From positions 4,092,001 to 4,156,000 of the forward strand of contig NZ_CP010976.1 of assembly GCF_000949425.1 (NCBI RefSeq): a stretch of DNA of 64,000 bases. Reading direction: 5' to 3'. This document shows, piece after piece, positions 18,463 to 27,892 of this stretch. The stretch comes from Paenibacillus sp. IHBB 10380 (GTDB lineage Bacteria; Bacillota; Bacilli; Paenibacillales; Paenibacillaceae). Every line of letters starts with the position of its first letter. Position 1 is the stretch's first letter. The position numbers and the translations under genes were made by a program. The notes under the pieces were generated by a model. The model searched no databases, was not told the origin of the DNA, and was given only the letters and a program-made list of their open reading frames with translations.

Positions 18463-20181
18463 TTAATACCCAATAGACGCGCCTTCACCACGAGGGTCAG
18501 CGCCACCGAATTTCACGTTAGTTTTCGGTTCGATAACGATCATACCGGATTGACCAACTTGGTCCGTGTAATTGTCAATCTTCTTCACTGGATGACCACG
18601 ACGGATAAGCTCATCCATAACGGATTGCGGGATACGTCCTTCCATCTTCAAGTCATTAGCAGAATCTCCCCAGTTACGGCCATGCAGCCATCTTGGCGCT
18701 TCAATAGCATCCTGCACACTGAAGCCAAAATCAACGAAGCGTGTTACAAGTGCTGCTTGCGTTTGAGGTTGTCCCTCCCCACCTTGTGTACCGTATAGCA
18801 TATACGGCTTGCCGTCTTTCAGCAGCATTGCAGGGTTCAGTGTATGGAACGTGCGCTTCTTGGGCTCCAAGTGGTTGATGTTGCTCTTATCCAAGGAGAA
18901 AAAGCTTCCGCGGTTCTGTAACAGAACCCCTGTATCTTTTGCCACAACACCTGCGCCCCAGTCAAAGTAATGGCTTTGAATGACGGATACGGCATTGCCG
19001 TCTTTATCTACAATACCTAACCATACAGTATCACCCTTAGGATCAAGTGGTTTAACTGCTTCCGCGGCTTTTTTCATGTCGATGCGGTCAGCCATTTGTT
19101 TACCGTGCTCTTTGGATAACAATTGGTCAACTGGAATTTTAACAAACTCCGGATCAGTCAACCATTTATCGCGATCAGCAAATGCTTGCTTCGTCGCTTC
19201 AACCATAACATGGTAGTAGTCAGCTGTGCCTTCGCCCATGCTCTTCAGATCAAAGTTGTTTAAAATGTTTAAAATAGATAATGATGCCATACCTTGGGAG
19301 TTAGGCGGTACGTTGTATGCTTTGTATCCACGGTAATCCACGGAAATAGGGTTTACCCAATCCGCTTTGTGGTTAGCAAAGTCATTGTACGTCAAGGAAC
19401 CTCCGTTAGCTTGAATATCAGCTGCGATCTTCTTCCCGATGTTGCCTTTGTAGAATGCGTCTGTACCTTTATCTGCAATTGTCTTCAGCGTGTTCGCCAA
19501 GTCTTTTTGCACAAGCATTTCGCCTGCTTTGTAAGGTTCACCGTTAGGCTTCAAGAACGTCTTGCGGAACGTTTCAAAACGCTGCAAGTTTTTCAATTCT
19601 TTATCCTTTGTGTCGATGGCACTTTTCGTCCATGACTCTTGATTAGGTGTCACCGGATAACCTTTCTCAGCGTACTGAATGGCACGCTCAAGCACGTTGT
19701 CCAGATCCATAGAATTACCCATAGATTTTTTCGCGTATTTGTAAGCTTCTCCCCAACCAGACACTGTTCCTGGAACTGTGTTTGCCGCCAAGTAGCCGCG
19801 AGAAGGGATTACATCAAAGCCCTTTTTTTTGTAGAAATCGATCGTCGTCTTCTCACCTGAGCGACCACTCGCATTTAATGCTTTTACTTCTTTTGTCTTT
19901 GCGTTATAAATAAGCCAGAACGCGTCTCCACCGAGTCCTGTATAGTGAGGATACACAACCGAGAGCGCTGCTTGCGCTGCGATTGCTGCGTCTACAGCGT
20001 TACCGCCCTCTTCAAGCACTTCCAATGCTGCGGCAGAAGCCAAATAATGCGGTGTTGTAACGATTCCGTTTGGTGCCATCGTTGTAGGACGACCCGCCGC
20101 ACCTGCAGTGGCCGATAAAGTCGAGAAGCATAACATTGTCGTCAGCAACAGGGTTGTACACTTTTTCAAATTAGTTCTCAT
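18463..20181 (-). CDS. Secreted gamma-glutamyltransferase
   Basis: A 572-residue member of the gamma-glutamyltranspeptidase family of N-terminal nucleophile hydrolases, which cleave gamma-glutamyl amides such as glutathione or poly-glutamate. A signal peptide of about 28 residues ends ATAGAAG. The large-subunit motif GGNAVDAAIAAQAALSVV is present, and the autocleavage site with nucleophile Thr is expected at GDTVWLGIVD near residue 390. The downstream glycine pair motif is TQGGEGQPQTQ. It belongs to the YwrD/GGT-like branch more than to classical Ggt, whose nucleophile site usually reads TTH. A c-di-GMP-type riboswitch precedes it. Confidence 0.8.
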   Translation of the reverse strand: MRTNLKKCTTLLLTTMLCFSTLSATAGAAGRPTTMAPNGIVTTPHYLASAAALEVLEEGGNAVDAAIAAQAALSVVYPHYTGLGGDAFWLIYNAKTKEVKALNASGRSGEKTTIDFYKKKGFDVIPSRGYLAANTVPGTVSGWGEAYKYAKKSMGNSMDLDNVLERAIQYAEKGYPVTPNQESWTKSAIDTKDKELKNLQRFETFRKTFLKPNGEPYKAGEMLVQKDLANTLKTIADKGTDAFYKGNIGKKIAADIQANGGSLTYNDFANHKADWVNPISVDYRGYKAYNVPPNSQGMASLSILNILNNFDLKSMGEGTADYYHVMVEATKQAFADRDKWLTDPEFVKIPVDQLLSKEHGKQMADRIDMKKAAEAVKPLDPKGDTVWLGIVDKDGNAVSVIQSHYFDWGAGVVAKDTGVLLQNRGSFFSLDKSNINHLEPKKRTFHTLNPAMLLKDGKPYMLYGTQGGEGQPQTQAALVTRFVDFGFSVQDAIEAPRWLHGRNWGDSANDLKMEGRIPQSVMDELIRRGHPVKKIDNYTDQVGQSGMIVIEPKTNVKFGGADPRGEGASIGY

Positions 20182-20295
20182 GTTTCTCCTCCTAAGTAAT
20201 ATATATTCTTGATGGCTATGTAATGTATTAGAACCTAACCCTTAATACCTTTTACCTCCTTTTAAGGTAACAATCACCACTGTAAAAGCAAGATA

Positions 20296-20386
20296 AAGAT
20301 GACATTGCAGTAAGAGAGCCCCTCCCATATCAGAAGAAACTCTCTCTCTACAGGATGAGGTGAATCCCATCCATCAATGTCATCTT
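20296..20386 (-). terminator. Expression-platform hairpin before the gamma-glutamyltransferase gene
   Basis: AAGATGACATTG at 20375-20386 (minus strand) pairs perfectly with CAATGTCATCTT at 20296-20307, with an inner purine/pyrimidine stem (GAGAGAG with CTCTCT). A loose T-rich stretch follows. It lies just after the riboswitch aptamer, so it is the likely terminator or antiterminator switch. Confidence 0.5.
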
Positions 20387-20399
20387 ATTTATTAGCGTT

Positions 20400-20495
20400 G
20401 CGATGACAGGCAACTGGCTGGCATAACCTGTGTAAACACAAGCGGTAGCCCCTGTAGTTTTGCGACCTATTCTTTCGAATAGTGTGCTTTTTGCT
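20400..20495 (-). ncRNA. c-di-GMP-I (GEMM) riboswitch aptamer
   Basis: On the minus strand the sequence holds the GAAA-capped hairpin TATTCGAAAGAATA, then GGTCGCAAAACTACAGGGGC, then a second arm with GCCAGCCAGTTGCC. These match the family landmarks: the GNRA loop, the GGNCGCAAA core and the tetraloop-receptor arm (consensus GGACGCAAAGCC..GGGCCUA and GGUAGCCAGGUUACC). It is placed about 220 bases before the gamma-glutamyltransferase start on the same strand, the usual position. Confidence 0.7.
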
Positions 20496-20833
20496 GTAAT
20501 TGTATTTGTTCATGAACATATCATCATATAGGAGATTATATCCTATCCATCAATTTCCATCAATAGTCGACAAATTTCGAGTAAATATACCGAAATCAGC
20601 ATTTTTTATTGGTTGTATTTACCACAAGTGGATGTTTTACTAGAGATAACCCATTTTCCCAGCAAAACTAACTTAGCATATGAGACAGTTACCACTAAGA
20701 CAGACTTTCACTTTCTACAAATAGCATTCATTCACAGTGTGGCTAAATTGATCCCTATATACCGTTTATTGAATTTCAGTCGCTAAAACATCCTTATTTT
20801 TGGTTTTCTTATAAATGAGGTAAAATAACGTAG
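20496..20833. other. Divergent intergenic region
   Basis: About 340 bases between the riboswitch and the plus-strand HEAT gene. It is AT-rich and should hold both promoters. I see no small gene, no clear operator and no repeat. A TTTGTCGAC at 20565-20574 resembles a Spo0A box but deviates at the last position. Confidence 0.4.
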
Positions 20834-20854
20834 AAGAGGAGGTTGATCATACTT

Positions 20855-21991
20855 ATGAAGATCACGTTTATAGAACCGACACCAAGCCCCAATTCAATGA
20901 AACTCCACTTGGATGAAACGGCAGAGGCAGGTATAAGAAAAACATATACTTTAAATAATGAACGCTCAGCTCCCTCTTGGATTAGAGAGATGCTTCATAT
21001 TCCAGGCATAAAAAGTGTGTTCCACACTGCCGATTTCATAGCCCTAGAACGTAAAGGGAGTGCGGATTGGTCTATTATTCTTGGTGAAGTGCAAGAGCGC
21101 TTTGGACAGGAAGGTCTGACCCAGGCGTTGTCTGAATCGTCTGAGGATTTAGGACAACACTATGGTGAGGCGGATGTATTCGTACAGTATTTCCGTGGTA
21201 TCCCTATGCAGATTCGCGTAAAGGCGGGTCCGCGTGAAGAACGTATTGCCCTCTCTCAGCGATTCACTGAAGCCATCACTGAGGTTGCTACAGCTACCAT
21301 GATCAAAGAACGTAAATTGTCTGAATACGGGGTTCGTTATGGAGAACTAGAGGAAATTGCCCGTGAGGTAGAACAGGAACTAGAAGCTGCCTATCCTCCA
21401 GAACGTCTGCAACAAGTCATTCAACAGGCTATCGCTCACGGCGCAAGTAACGAAGAATTCACAGAAAAACGAGGAGAACTTTCTGATGAAGAGCTAGCTG
21501 TAGCTCTTGAGAATAGTGATTGGCGTATTCGTTATGCTGCAATGGATAGAATGACTCCGACGGAAGCGCGAATTATTTATATCCAAACCGCCCTTCGAGA
21601 TGCCAAAATGCAAATGCGCCGTCTAGCCGTTGTCTATCTTGGTGACTTGAAAACACCTGAAGCTATGGAGCTTCTATACGAAGCACTTAAAGATAGTTCT
21701 GCAGGTGTACGCCGTACAGCGGGTGATACGTTATCAGATATTGGTGATCCAGTAGCTACTCCTTACATGACCGAGACACTCAAGGATAGCAGTAAACTTG
21801 TTCGCTGGCGCGCTGCCCGTTTTCTATATGATTTAGGTACGGAAGATGCCCGAGAAGCTCTTGAGGTTGCAGTAGGAGATTCAGAATTCGAAGTAAGTCT
21901 ACAGGCCAGAATGGCTCTTGAACGTATTGAATCCGGTGAACAGGCTGCAGGAACCATATGGCAGCAAATGGCTAAGCGGACGAATACTTAA
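20855..21991 (+). CDS. Nfu_N-HEAT repeat protein (CvfC family)
   Basis: A 378-residue cytoplasmic protein. The first 90 or so residues match the N-terminal Nfu/NifU-type domain (ITFIEPTPSPNSMKL, then FHTADFIALERKGSADW), which is found in iron-sulfur carriers. The C-terminal half (about 215-360) holds HEAT-like repeats with RRLAVVYLGDL, VRRTAGDTLSDIGDP and VRWRAARFLYDLG. This pairing is the conserved virulence factor C (CvfC) family, whose exact role is not settled. The CXXC iron-binding part of Nfu is absent. ATG 20855 follows GAGGAGGT; a TTG at 20843 overlaps that site. Confidence 0.75.
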   Translation: MKITFIEPTPSPNSMKLHLDETAEAGIRKTYTLNNERSAPSWIREMLHIPGIKSVFHTADFIALERKGSADWSIILGEVQERFGQEGLTQALSESSEDLGQHYGEADVFVQYFRGIPMQIRVKAGPREERIALSQRFTEAITEVATATMIKERKLSEYGVRYGELEEIAREVEQELEAAYPPERLQQVIQQAIAHGASNEEFTEKRGELSDEELAVALENSDWRIRYAAMDRMTPTEARIIYIQTALRDAKMQMRRLAVVYLGDLKTPEAMELLYEALKDSSAGVRRTAGDTLSDIGDPVATPYMTETLKDSSKLVRWRAARFLYDLGTEDAREALEVAVGDSEFEVSLQARMALERIESGEQAAGTIWQQMAKRTNT

Positions 21992-21995
21992 AGAA

Positions 21996-22040
21996 GTTGT
22001 TCAAAAGTCGTCTATTAATCACGAAGTAAGTCTAGAAGAA
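21996..22040. repeat. Left-end fragment of the MITE-like repeat
   Basis: About 45 bases nearly identical to 14094-14139 (GTTGTTCAAAA.GTC.TCTATT.ATCACGAAGTAA), right after the stop of the HEAT gene. The rest of the element is missing. Confidence 0.65.
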
Positions 22041-22044
22041 AATG

Positions 22045-22095
22045 AAATGGAATAAGGACGGTGCTACCCTCGTGGGAACCGTCCTTATTCCATTT
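22045..22095. terminator. Bidirectional terminator, 18-bp perfect stem
   Basis: AAATGGAATAAGGACGGT pairs without mismatch across a 15-base loop. It lies between the convergent HEAT and MFS genes and abuts the repeat fragment. Confidence 0.85.
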
Positions 22096-22101
22096 ATAAT
22101 A

Positions 22102-23433
22102 TTAATAGTTTGTTCTTAGCTCTTCCCTCTTCGCTTCTACCGAGAATGATTCCCTATTCAACCAGCCAAATAGACCTGCAAGTAAGCTAATCCCACCCGC
22201 AACCAAATACATATTCATAATTCCTAGTTGTTCAGCCACCCAACTCATGAATAATAGTGAGACACCGAGAATCAGATTAAGCAATACTGCTTGCGCAGAA
22301 AGGACCTTAGGTAACATATCCTTACTCGTGCTTCGCTGAATCATCGTTCTCCGGGAAACAGCTGACAACTCAGTCATAGGACCCATGAGCACTACAATCA
22401 ACAATGCCATTGGAGCAGATGTATTGAGCGCATAGATAGCTATTAATACAGCATAGCCTACCATTCCAGTCAGCATCGCCATAAACAGTCTCTTTTCTAG
22501 ACGGTTGACCAGCGCTACGACTAGAATACCTCCCAGTACAGCTCCAGCAAAATAACTAGCATTGATATATCCCCACCACTGCTCGTCCTTTAGCAGTACC
22601 TCTTTAACAAATAAGAGCATAAATGCGCCCACCCATACGGAACCACCCAGCATGTCAGTCATATCCATAATGGTCAACGCTCTTAGCCTTGGTGAATGCC
22701 ATAATGCCAACCAGCCTTCACGAAGTGTATGCCACCGAGAAGGCTGCTCCATAATCGCATCTTCGATATACTCGTCTGCTGTACTTAAGGATAACGAAAT
22801 CGGTGATATTCCTCTCTGCTGCGAGGATACGCTCCTCCAGTCCCATAAGTTACGCCGAGGCGGTTCAGTCGGATCTTCAATCCTTGTTGTTACAATCATC
22901 GCGAGTCCATATCCCACTGCTACAATCATAAGTGTAGGAAAAGAACCGATCTGAGAGACTAATAAGCCGCTGATCGCCCAGCCTGCAAACTGTACCACCT
23001 GATCCGAGATTGCAACCAACCCATTAGCCTTCAACAATGCCTGATCATTCACCAAGCGAGGAATAAGCGCATTTCTTGATGGAGTCGTCCATCCGTCAAG
23101 AAATGATAGCAGGATAACTGAGGTAAATATGACGGGTAGGCTATCCCCCCCGACCCATGGTGACATATACAGAGCGAGTCCTCCAAATAGAAGGAACTGT
23201 CCAGTCTGGGAGATTAGTAATAGAAAAGGAAGTCGGTACCTGACCACCATCAAAGGCGCTAGTATTCCACTTATAAGCTGAGCCATCACTCTGAAGAACG
23301 GAATTAATGTAGCGAAGATAATCGAACCGCTTCCATTAAGAACAAAGGTAGTTAACGCCACCAAATAAAGTACGTCAGCGGCATTAGATACCGTCTGCGT
23401 ACCCCACAAGTAATAAAAAGACCGCTTAAACAT
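22102..23433 (-). CDS. MFS efflux transporter
   Basis: A 443-residue membrane protein with about twelve hydrophobic helices. It starts FYYLWGTQTVSNAADVLYLV, the entry helix of the MefA/macrolide-efflux-like branch of the major facilitator superfamily. The large central cytoplasmic loop (about 190-240) is longer than usual. The substrate is unknown. It probably exports a small hydrophobic compound. Confidence 0.75.
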   Translation of the reverse strand: MFKRSFYYLWGTQTVSNAADVLYLVALTTFVLNGSGSIIFATLIPFFRVMAQLISGILAPLMVVRYRLPFLLLISQTGQFLLFGGLALYMSPWVGGDSLPVIFTSVILLSFLDGWTTPSRNALIPRLVNDQALLKANGLVAISDQVVQFAGWAISGLLVSQIGSFPTLMIVAVGYGLAMIVTTRIEDPTEPPRRNLWDWRSVSSQQRGISPISLSLSTADEYIEDAIMEQPSRWHTLREGWLALWHSPRLRALTIMDMTDMLGGSVWVGAFMLLFVKEVLLKDEQWWGYINASYFAGAVLGGILVVALVNRLEKRLFMAMLTGMVGYAVLIAIYALNTSAPMALLIVVLMGPMTELSAVSRRTMIQRSTSKDMLPKVLSAQAVLLNLILGVSLLFMSWVAEQLGIMNMYLVAGGISLLAGLFGWLNRESFSVEAKREELRTNY

Positions 23434-23542
23434 AACGCGCTGAACTCCTTCTACTGTTAATATTCATGTTGAAAGATCTTAGTTATCATCAAATCGGTCT
23501 CATTTGGCCTTCCCTCCCCATATCATGGTGTATTGTTATGAC

Positions 23543-24676
23543 CTACTTCCAGGTTACATTCACCATTAAATCACCTGTATTCTCAAAATCGCTATAATTA
23601 TAGGATATCCCTTTGATATTAAGCTTGTATAACCCCTGCAATACTTCCATCAGTTTATCTTTACTACCGTGGAAACGAAATAAGATGGAATGATCGCCCT
23701 CGCTAATGACCTTCTTCACTTTCGTGTTCAGCCCAGCCGAAGAACTCACAATCTCTCCTGATTCGTATAAATGATAATGAAGTTCCTTCACCAATTTCGT
23801 GTAAAAGGCTTTCTTACTTCCTCCCTGTTTAACGAGCGTAGATAGCGTATTTCTATATAGCGTTGTTGCTGCTGGGTAAGGTTTCGTCCATGTATGGTCT
23901 TTACGCATCTGCTCGTCATTCCGCAAATAATAACCTATAGCCACCTTGTTCTTCTGGTCAGGGACGGGGTCATCCCACGTTGTATCGAGATGATACCATT
24001 TACCAGATACTAGCACTAAATTCCAAGCATGAAGCTGCCTGTTACCTCCCGACTGAACTGCACCTTCTACGATCATATTTTTGATCCCAGCTTCTTTTAA
24101 CGTTTTATAAGTTAAAAGTGAATAACCCTGGCATACGGTACTTCCTGTACTAAGTCCATCATATGCTGTGTATTTCCGTAAAGTTGTATCATATTTCAAG
24201 TTCAGTACGACCCAATCATGAATGACTTTCACTTTCTCATGATCGTTCATTCCTGGAACGATGATCTTTTTCAATACACTCTGGACCTTTTTTGTGACAA
24301 ATGCGGTCTCCTGAGCGGTTTCCCGGTAACTGAGTTTAACTTTCACATCCGCTGAATTCTTACCTCCTTGATAAGAGTATCCATAGCTTTCAATCGTATA
24401 GTTTATGTAAGGATCGCTCTGCATCGCCTGATCTAGAGCTTGCTTTATTTGCGTCTTAAGCGATATCGTTTTCCCTTTATACACAAACTCCAACACGTCT
24501 TTACGGTCATTCATCGCTGATAATAGGATCTGTTGAATATCATCCACGGAACGTACCACCTCAAATTTGGAAGTAGCGTAAGCCTTTTCCCAATCAGTGG
24601 CAGGTGGAACGACTCCCACCATCAGGGTTCCGATTAAAATTATTTTAAAGAGTCTGTAGGGACTTCTATTATTCAT
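23543..24676 (-). CDS. Secreted transglutaminase-like protein
   Basis: A 377-residue exported protein with an N-terminal hydrophobic signal (IILIGTLMVGVVPPA). A transglutaminase-like core is at about 150-240. The expected Cys is in STVCQGYSLLTYKTL, His in LHAWNLVLVSGKWYHLD and Asp in the same segment, forming a Cys-His-Asp triad. The preceding HDWVVLNLKYD is also typical. Such proteins act as proteases or crosslinkers at the wall in Paenibacillus and clostridia. A strand-rich C-terminal region (about 300-377) follows. Its substrate is unknown. Confidence 0.75.
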   Translation of the reverse strand: MNNRSPYRLFKIILIGTLMVGVVPPATDWEKAYATSKFEVVRSVDDIQQILLSAMNDRKDVLEFVYKGKTISLKTQIKQALDQAMQSDPYINYTIESYGYSYQGGKNSADVKVKLSYRETAQETAFVTKKVQSVLKKIIVPGMNDHEKVKVIHDWVVLNLKYDTTLRKYTAYDGLSTGSTVCQGYSLLTYKTLKEAGIKNMIVEGAVQSGGNRQLHAWNLVLVSGKWYHLDTTWDDPVPDQKNKVAIGYYLRNDEQMRKDHTWTKPYPAATTLYRNTLSTLVKQGGSKKAFYTKLVKELHYHLYESGEIVSSSAGLNTKVKKVISEGDHSILFRFHGSKDKLMEVLQGLYKLNIKGISYNYSDFENTGDLMVNVTWK

Positions 24677-24784
24677 GGAATACCTGCCCTTCTGTATACT
24701 GGGAATTTATAATCATAATTGTATCAACTATATATATGCTTAACTAACAACTTATACACCATTAAATTTATTGTAACAATAACA

Positions 24785-24827
24785 AAGCTGCGATTCCTCC
24801 ATCATACCAATAGAGGAATCGCAGCTT
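24785..24827 (-). terminator. Terminator of the xylose operon
   Basis: A 15-bp perfect stem (AAGCTGCGATTCCTC) with a 13-base loop, followed on the minus strand by TTTGTTATTG. It lies just after the xylB stop. Confidence 0.8.
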
Positions 24828-24843
24828 CAAGTTCTCTATGAAA

Positions 24844-26340
24844 TTATTGACGGAAAGCTGCCAATTTCTCATTCAATTCACGGGTCTGTCCGTATACTTC
24901 TCGATAAAGGTTAAACAATTGTTCATAAGTAGCTACGGCATTTGGGTTCGGTGTATAAGATTTCGCTGTCGACAGGAAGGCAGATGCACAAGCTTGTAGA
25001 GATGGGAACCATCCGCAACCATAAGCCGCCAACATCGCTGCTCCCATGGCTGGTCCTTGCTCACTTTCAAGCTTCAGAATCGTGGCATTGAACACGTCTG
25101 CCTGCATCTGTAACCAGACTTCATTCTTAGAACCACCACCAATGGAGATGACCTCGGACACCTGCTTACCTGATGCACGTAAAATATCAATGGATTCTTT
25201 CAATGAGAACGTGATTCCTTCCATCACAGCACGACTGAAGTGTGAAAGTGTATGACTGGCATCTATTCCAATAAAGCTGCCTCGGATGGTTGCATCAGGG
25301 TGTGGTGTACGTTCTCCCACGATATACGGAGTAAAGAGCAGTCCTCCACTCCCTGCTGATATCTCTTCAACTCCTGCGAGCATTTGATCGAACGTCAAGT
25401 CTTCAGCAAAGGTTTCCTTGAACCATTGTAAGCTGTACCCAGCCGCTAACGTAACGCCCATAATGTAGAATGCATCTTGCTCCCCATGGTTAAAGAAATG
25501 AACCTTCCCTTCAAAGTCCAAATCCTTGCGTTCCTCATAAGACAGAATAACTCCAGATGTTCCGATACTACACATCGTCTGACCTTCGGACAGAATGCCT
25601 GTACCGATGGCCCCACATGCATTGTCTGCTCCACCTGCAAATATTTTGGTAGAAGGAAGTAGACCTGACTTTTCCGCAATTCCTGGAAGTAGCGTACCCA
25701 CCTGATCAAATGATTCGACTAGTTTAGGACAGAGCGATACAGGTAATTCGAATGCACTTGCAATCTCCTCACTCCACTGCTTGTTAGTCACATCGAGTAA
25801 CAATGTACCTGCCGCATCAGAATAATCCATCGCATAATCACCTGTTAAGCGGTACCGAACATAATCCTTTGGTAATAAGAATAATGCAGCTTGCTTCAGA
25901 ATATCAGGTTCATGTTCTTGTAACCAAAGGATTTTGGGAAGTGTGAAACCCTCCAAGGCCCGATTGCGTGCAATATCAAGCAATTTACTACCCAGCGTTT
26001 TCTCAATCTTACGGCACTGTGGCGTAGTACGCGTATCATTCCATAGAATCGCATTACGTAGCACTCGACCCGATTCATCCACTAATACTAATCCATGCAT
26101 TTGACCAGAGAAGCTGATCCCTTCAACTTCTGATGCCTGCACCCCAGATTTATTCATTAATTTATGGAGAGAGGTAAGGGTCTTCTCTACCCATTCCTCT
26201 GGATTCTGCTCACTATAACCCGGCTTCGGCTGAAGCAGCGGATAAGGTTCGGATACTTCATAGACTACACGGCCTTTTTTGTCCACAAGCACGGATTTCA
26301 CTGCACTGGTGCCCAGATCAATCCCTATCACGTAACTCAT
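24844..26340 (-). CDS. xylB: Xylulokinase
   Basis: A 498-residue FGGY-family sugar kinase that phosphorylates D-xylulose to xylulose 5-phosphate for the pentose phosphate pathway. The N-terminal phosphate loop reads YVIGIDLGTSAVKSVLVD; the family motif GQMHGLVLVD and the later GGGSKNEVWLQMQADV are present. ATG 26340 is preceded by a G-rich ribosome site; the open frame runs upstream to 26433, but those codons lie in the intercistronic hairpin. It follows xylA on the same strand. Confidence 0.92.
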   Translation of the reverse strand: MSYVIGIDLGTSAVKSVLVDKKGRVVYEVSEPYPLLQPKPGYSEQNPEEWVEKTLTSLHKLMNKSGVQASEVEGISFSGQMHGLVLVDESGRVLRNAILWNDTRTTPQCRKIEKTLGSKLLDIARNRALEGFTLPKILWLQEHEPDILKQAALFLLPKDYVRYRLTGDYAMDYSDAAGTLLLDVTNKQWSEEIASAFELPVSLCPKLVESFDQVGTLLPGIAEKSGLLPSTKIFAGGADNACGAIGTGILSEGQTMCSIGTSGVILSYEERKDLDFEGKVHFFNHGEQDAFYIMGVTLAAGYSLQWFKETFAEDLTFDQMLAGVEEISAGSGGLLFTPYIVGERTPHPDATIRGSFIGIDASHTLSHFSRAVMEGITFSLKESIDILRASGKQVSEVISIGGGSKNEVWLQMQADVFNATILKLESEQGPAMGAAMLAAYGCGWFPSLQACASAFLSTAKSYTPNPNAVATYEQLFNLYREVYGQTRELNEKLAAFRQ

Positions 26341-26378
26341 TATACCCCCCCTAGATGTAGTATAGTAGTATATAGAAA

Positions 26379-26415
26379 GAGCCGCCGCCTTCCCGTGGGA
26401 AAGGAGCTGCGGCTC
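26379..26415 (-). terminator. Hairpin between xylA and xylB
   Basis: GAGCCGC.GC.TTCCC arms close on a short loop. No T-run follows on the minus strand, so it looks like a processing or partial-attenuation hairpin that may lower xylB expression against xylA. Confidence 0.55.
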
Positions 26416-26436
26416 AAGATTCATCATTATCAAAGA

Positions 26437-27756
26437 CTACTCAATAGCGTAAATGTATTGGTTAAGTGTAGCTCTTAGGTGCTCTTGGCGACCTGATTGG
26501 TTCTTACGAGGATTCTCATTGTTCAATGCATATTCAGCCAATGATGTTAATGTAGCTTTGCCTGATACAACGTCAGCGCCGATACCTTCGCTAAAGCTGC
26601 TGTAGCGTTTCTCAATGAAATCTTCAAATACACGATCTTCGATCAACTTAGCTGCAACTTTAAGACCTTTTGCATAAGTGTCCATGCCTGCAATGTGGGC
26701 CAAGAACAAATCTTCAGCTTCGAAAGAAGCACGACGTACTTTAGCGTCAAAGTTCACGCCACCACGACCGATACCACCATTCTTAAGAACTTCGTACATT
26801 GTGAGTGTTGCATCATAGACATCCGTAGGGAATTCATCTGTATCCCAGCCAAGCAACATATCGCCTTGGTTAGCATCTAAAGATCCTAACATACCGTTGA
26901 TACGAGCTACACGAATTTCATGGTCAAATGTATGTCCTGCAAGTGTCGCATGGTTTGCTTCAAGGTTCAATTTGAAGTGTTTGTCCAAGTTATACTTCTG
27001 CAAGAAAGCAATGGTTGTTGCTGCATCATAATCATATTGATGTTTCGTAGGTTCTTTCGGTTTAGGCTCGATCAAGAATTGAGCTTCAAAACCAATTTCT
27101 TTCGCATAATCTACTGCAAGTTGGAACATCCGAGCTAGATTATCTTGCTCTAATTGTAGGTCTGTATTCAGTAGTGTTTCGTAACCTTCACGACCACCCC
27201 AGAATACATAGTTCTCAGCACCAAGACGTTTACCAACCTCAATACCTTTCTTAATCTGAGCAGCTGCATGAGCGTATACATCAGCATTACAAGTGGAAGC
27301 CGCACCATGGACATAACGAGGGTTCGTGAACATGTTCGCCGTATTCCAGAGCAATTTCTTACCTGTTGCTTTCATTTTTTCTTCAATTAATCTAACGATT
27401 ACGTCTAAGTTGCTATGAAATTCTTTCAGAGTATCACCTTCTGGAGCAATATCTACATCGTGGAAACAGAAAAATGGTAGACTCATTTTCTCCATGAATT
27501 CAAAAGCAGCGTCTACACGAATCTTCGCAAGATCCATGTCACTATATTTATCCCAAGAACGTACTGCAGTGTTAGCGCCGAACTGATCGGAACCTCCCGC
27601 AGTTAACGTATGCCAGTAAGCCATACCGAAACGGAAATGCTCTTCCATTGTTTTGCCGGCCACTTCTTCTTCCGGGTTATAAAATTTAAAAGAATAGGGA
27701 TTGGTTGATTTGCTACCTTCATAAGCAATTTTTCCAACATTCTCAAAATGGGCCAT
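26437..27756 (-). CDS. xylA: Xylose isomerase
   Basis: A 439-residue TIM-barrel enzyme that converts D-xylose to D-xylulose. Length and sequence match the class II group of Bacillota. The active-site motif [15 protein letters not shown] with its catalytic His, the metal-binding [33 protein letters not shown] and the [14 protein letters not shown] segment are intact. It is the first gene of the operon, divergent from xylR. Confidence 0.95.
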   Translation of the reverse strand: MAHFENVGKIAYEGSKSTNPYSFKFYNPEEEVAGKTMEEHFRFGMAYWHTLTAGGSDQFGANTAVRSWDKYSDMDLAKIRVDAAFEFMEKMSLPFFCFHDVDIAPEGDTLKEFHSNLDVIVRLIEEKMKATGKKLLWNTANMFTNPRYVHGAASTCNADVYAHAAAQIKKGIEVGKRLGAENYVFWGGREGYETLLNTDLQLEQDNLARMFQLAVDYAKEIGFEAQFLIEPKPKEPTKHQYDYDAATTIAFLQKYNLDKHFKLNLEANHATLAGHTFDHEIRVARINGMLGSLDANQGDMLLGWDTDEFPTDVYDATLTMYEVLKNGGIGRGGVNFDAKVRRASFEAEDLFLAHIAGMDTYAKGLKVAAKLIEDRVFEDFIEKRYSSFSEGIGADVVSGKATLTSLAEYALNNENPRKNQSGRQEHLRATLNQYIYAIE

Positions 27757-27786
27757 GTGATCATGTCCTCCTCTTCATTATTAAAA

Positions 27787-27800
27787 AGTAATCGTTTACA
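27787..27800 (-). promoter_or_regulatory. Candidate CcpA cre site in the xylA leader
   Basis: On the minus strand TGTAAACGATTACT fits the cre consensus TGWAANCGNTNWCA except at the last base. It lies between the xylA promoter and ribosome site, a roadblock position for carbon catabolite repression. Confidence 0.6.
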
Positions 27801-27805
27801 CCGCT

Positions 27806-27834
27806 ATCCTATCATATCTGTTATACTTTGTCTA
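27806..27834 (-). promoter_or_regulatory. Candidate xylA promoter
   Basis: On the minus strand TAGACA, 17 bases, then TAGGAT, about 50-78 bases before the xylA start. The -35 differs from TTGACA by one base. The XylR operator abuts it upstream. Confidence 0.5.
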
Positions 27835-27847
27835 TTGGTTAAACTAA
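27835..27847. promoter_or_regulatory. Candidate XylR operator
   Basis: TTGGTTAAACTAA is an imperfect palindrome (TTRGTT-N-AACYAA) directly upstream of the xylA -35. The Bacillus XylR operator has TTAGTTT half-sites. It lies in the shared xylA/xylR intergenic region. Confidence 0.55.
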
Positions 27848-27892
27848 GTTATCTTTTCTATATTTTCGCCCCAAAGGATGTGTGAATTTCAT

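Noticed and set aside
20565..20574. Spo0A-box-like TTTGTCGACT
   Set aside because: One mismatch in the core and no second box near it. A match of this quality is expected by chance.
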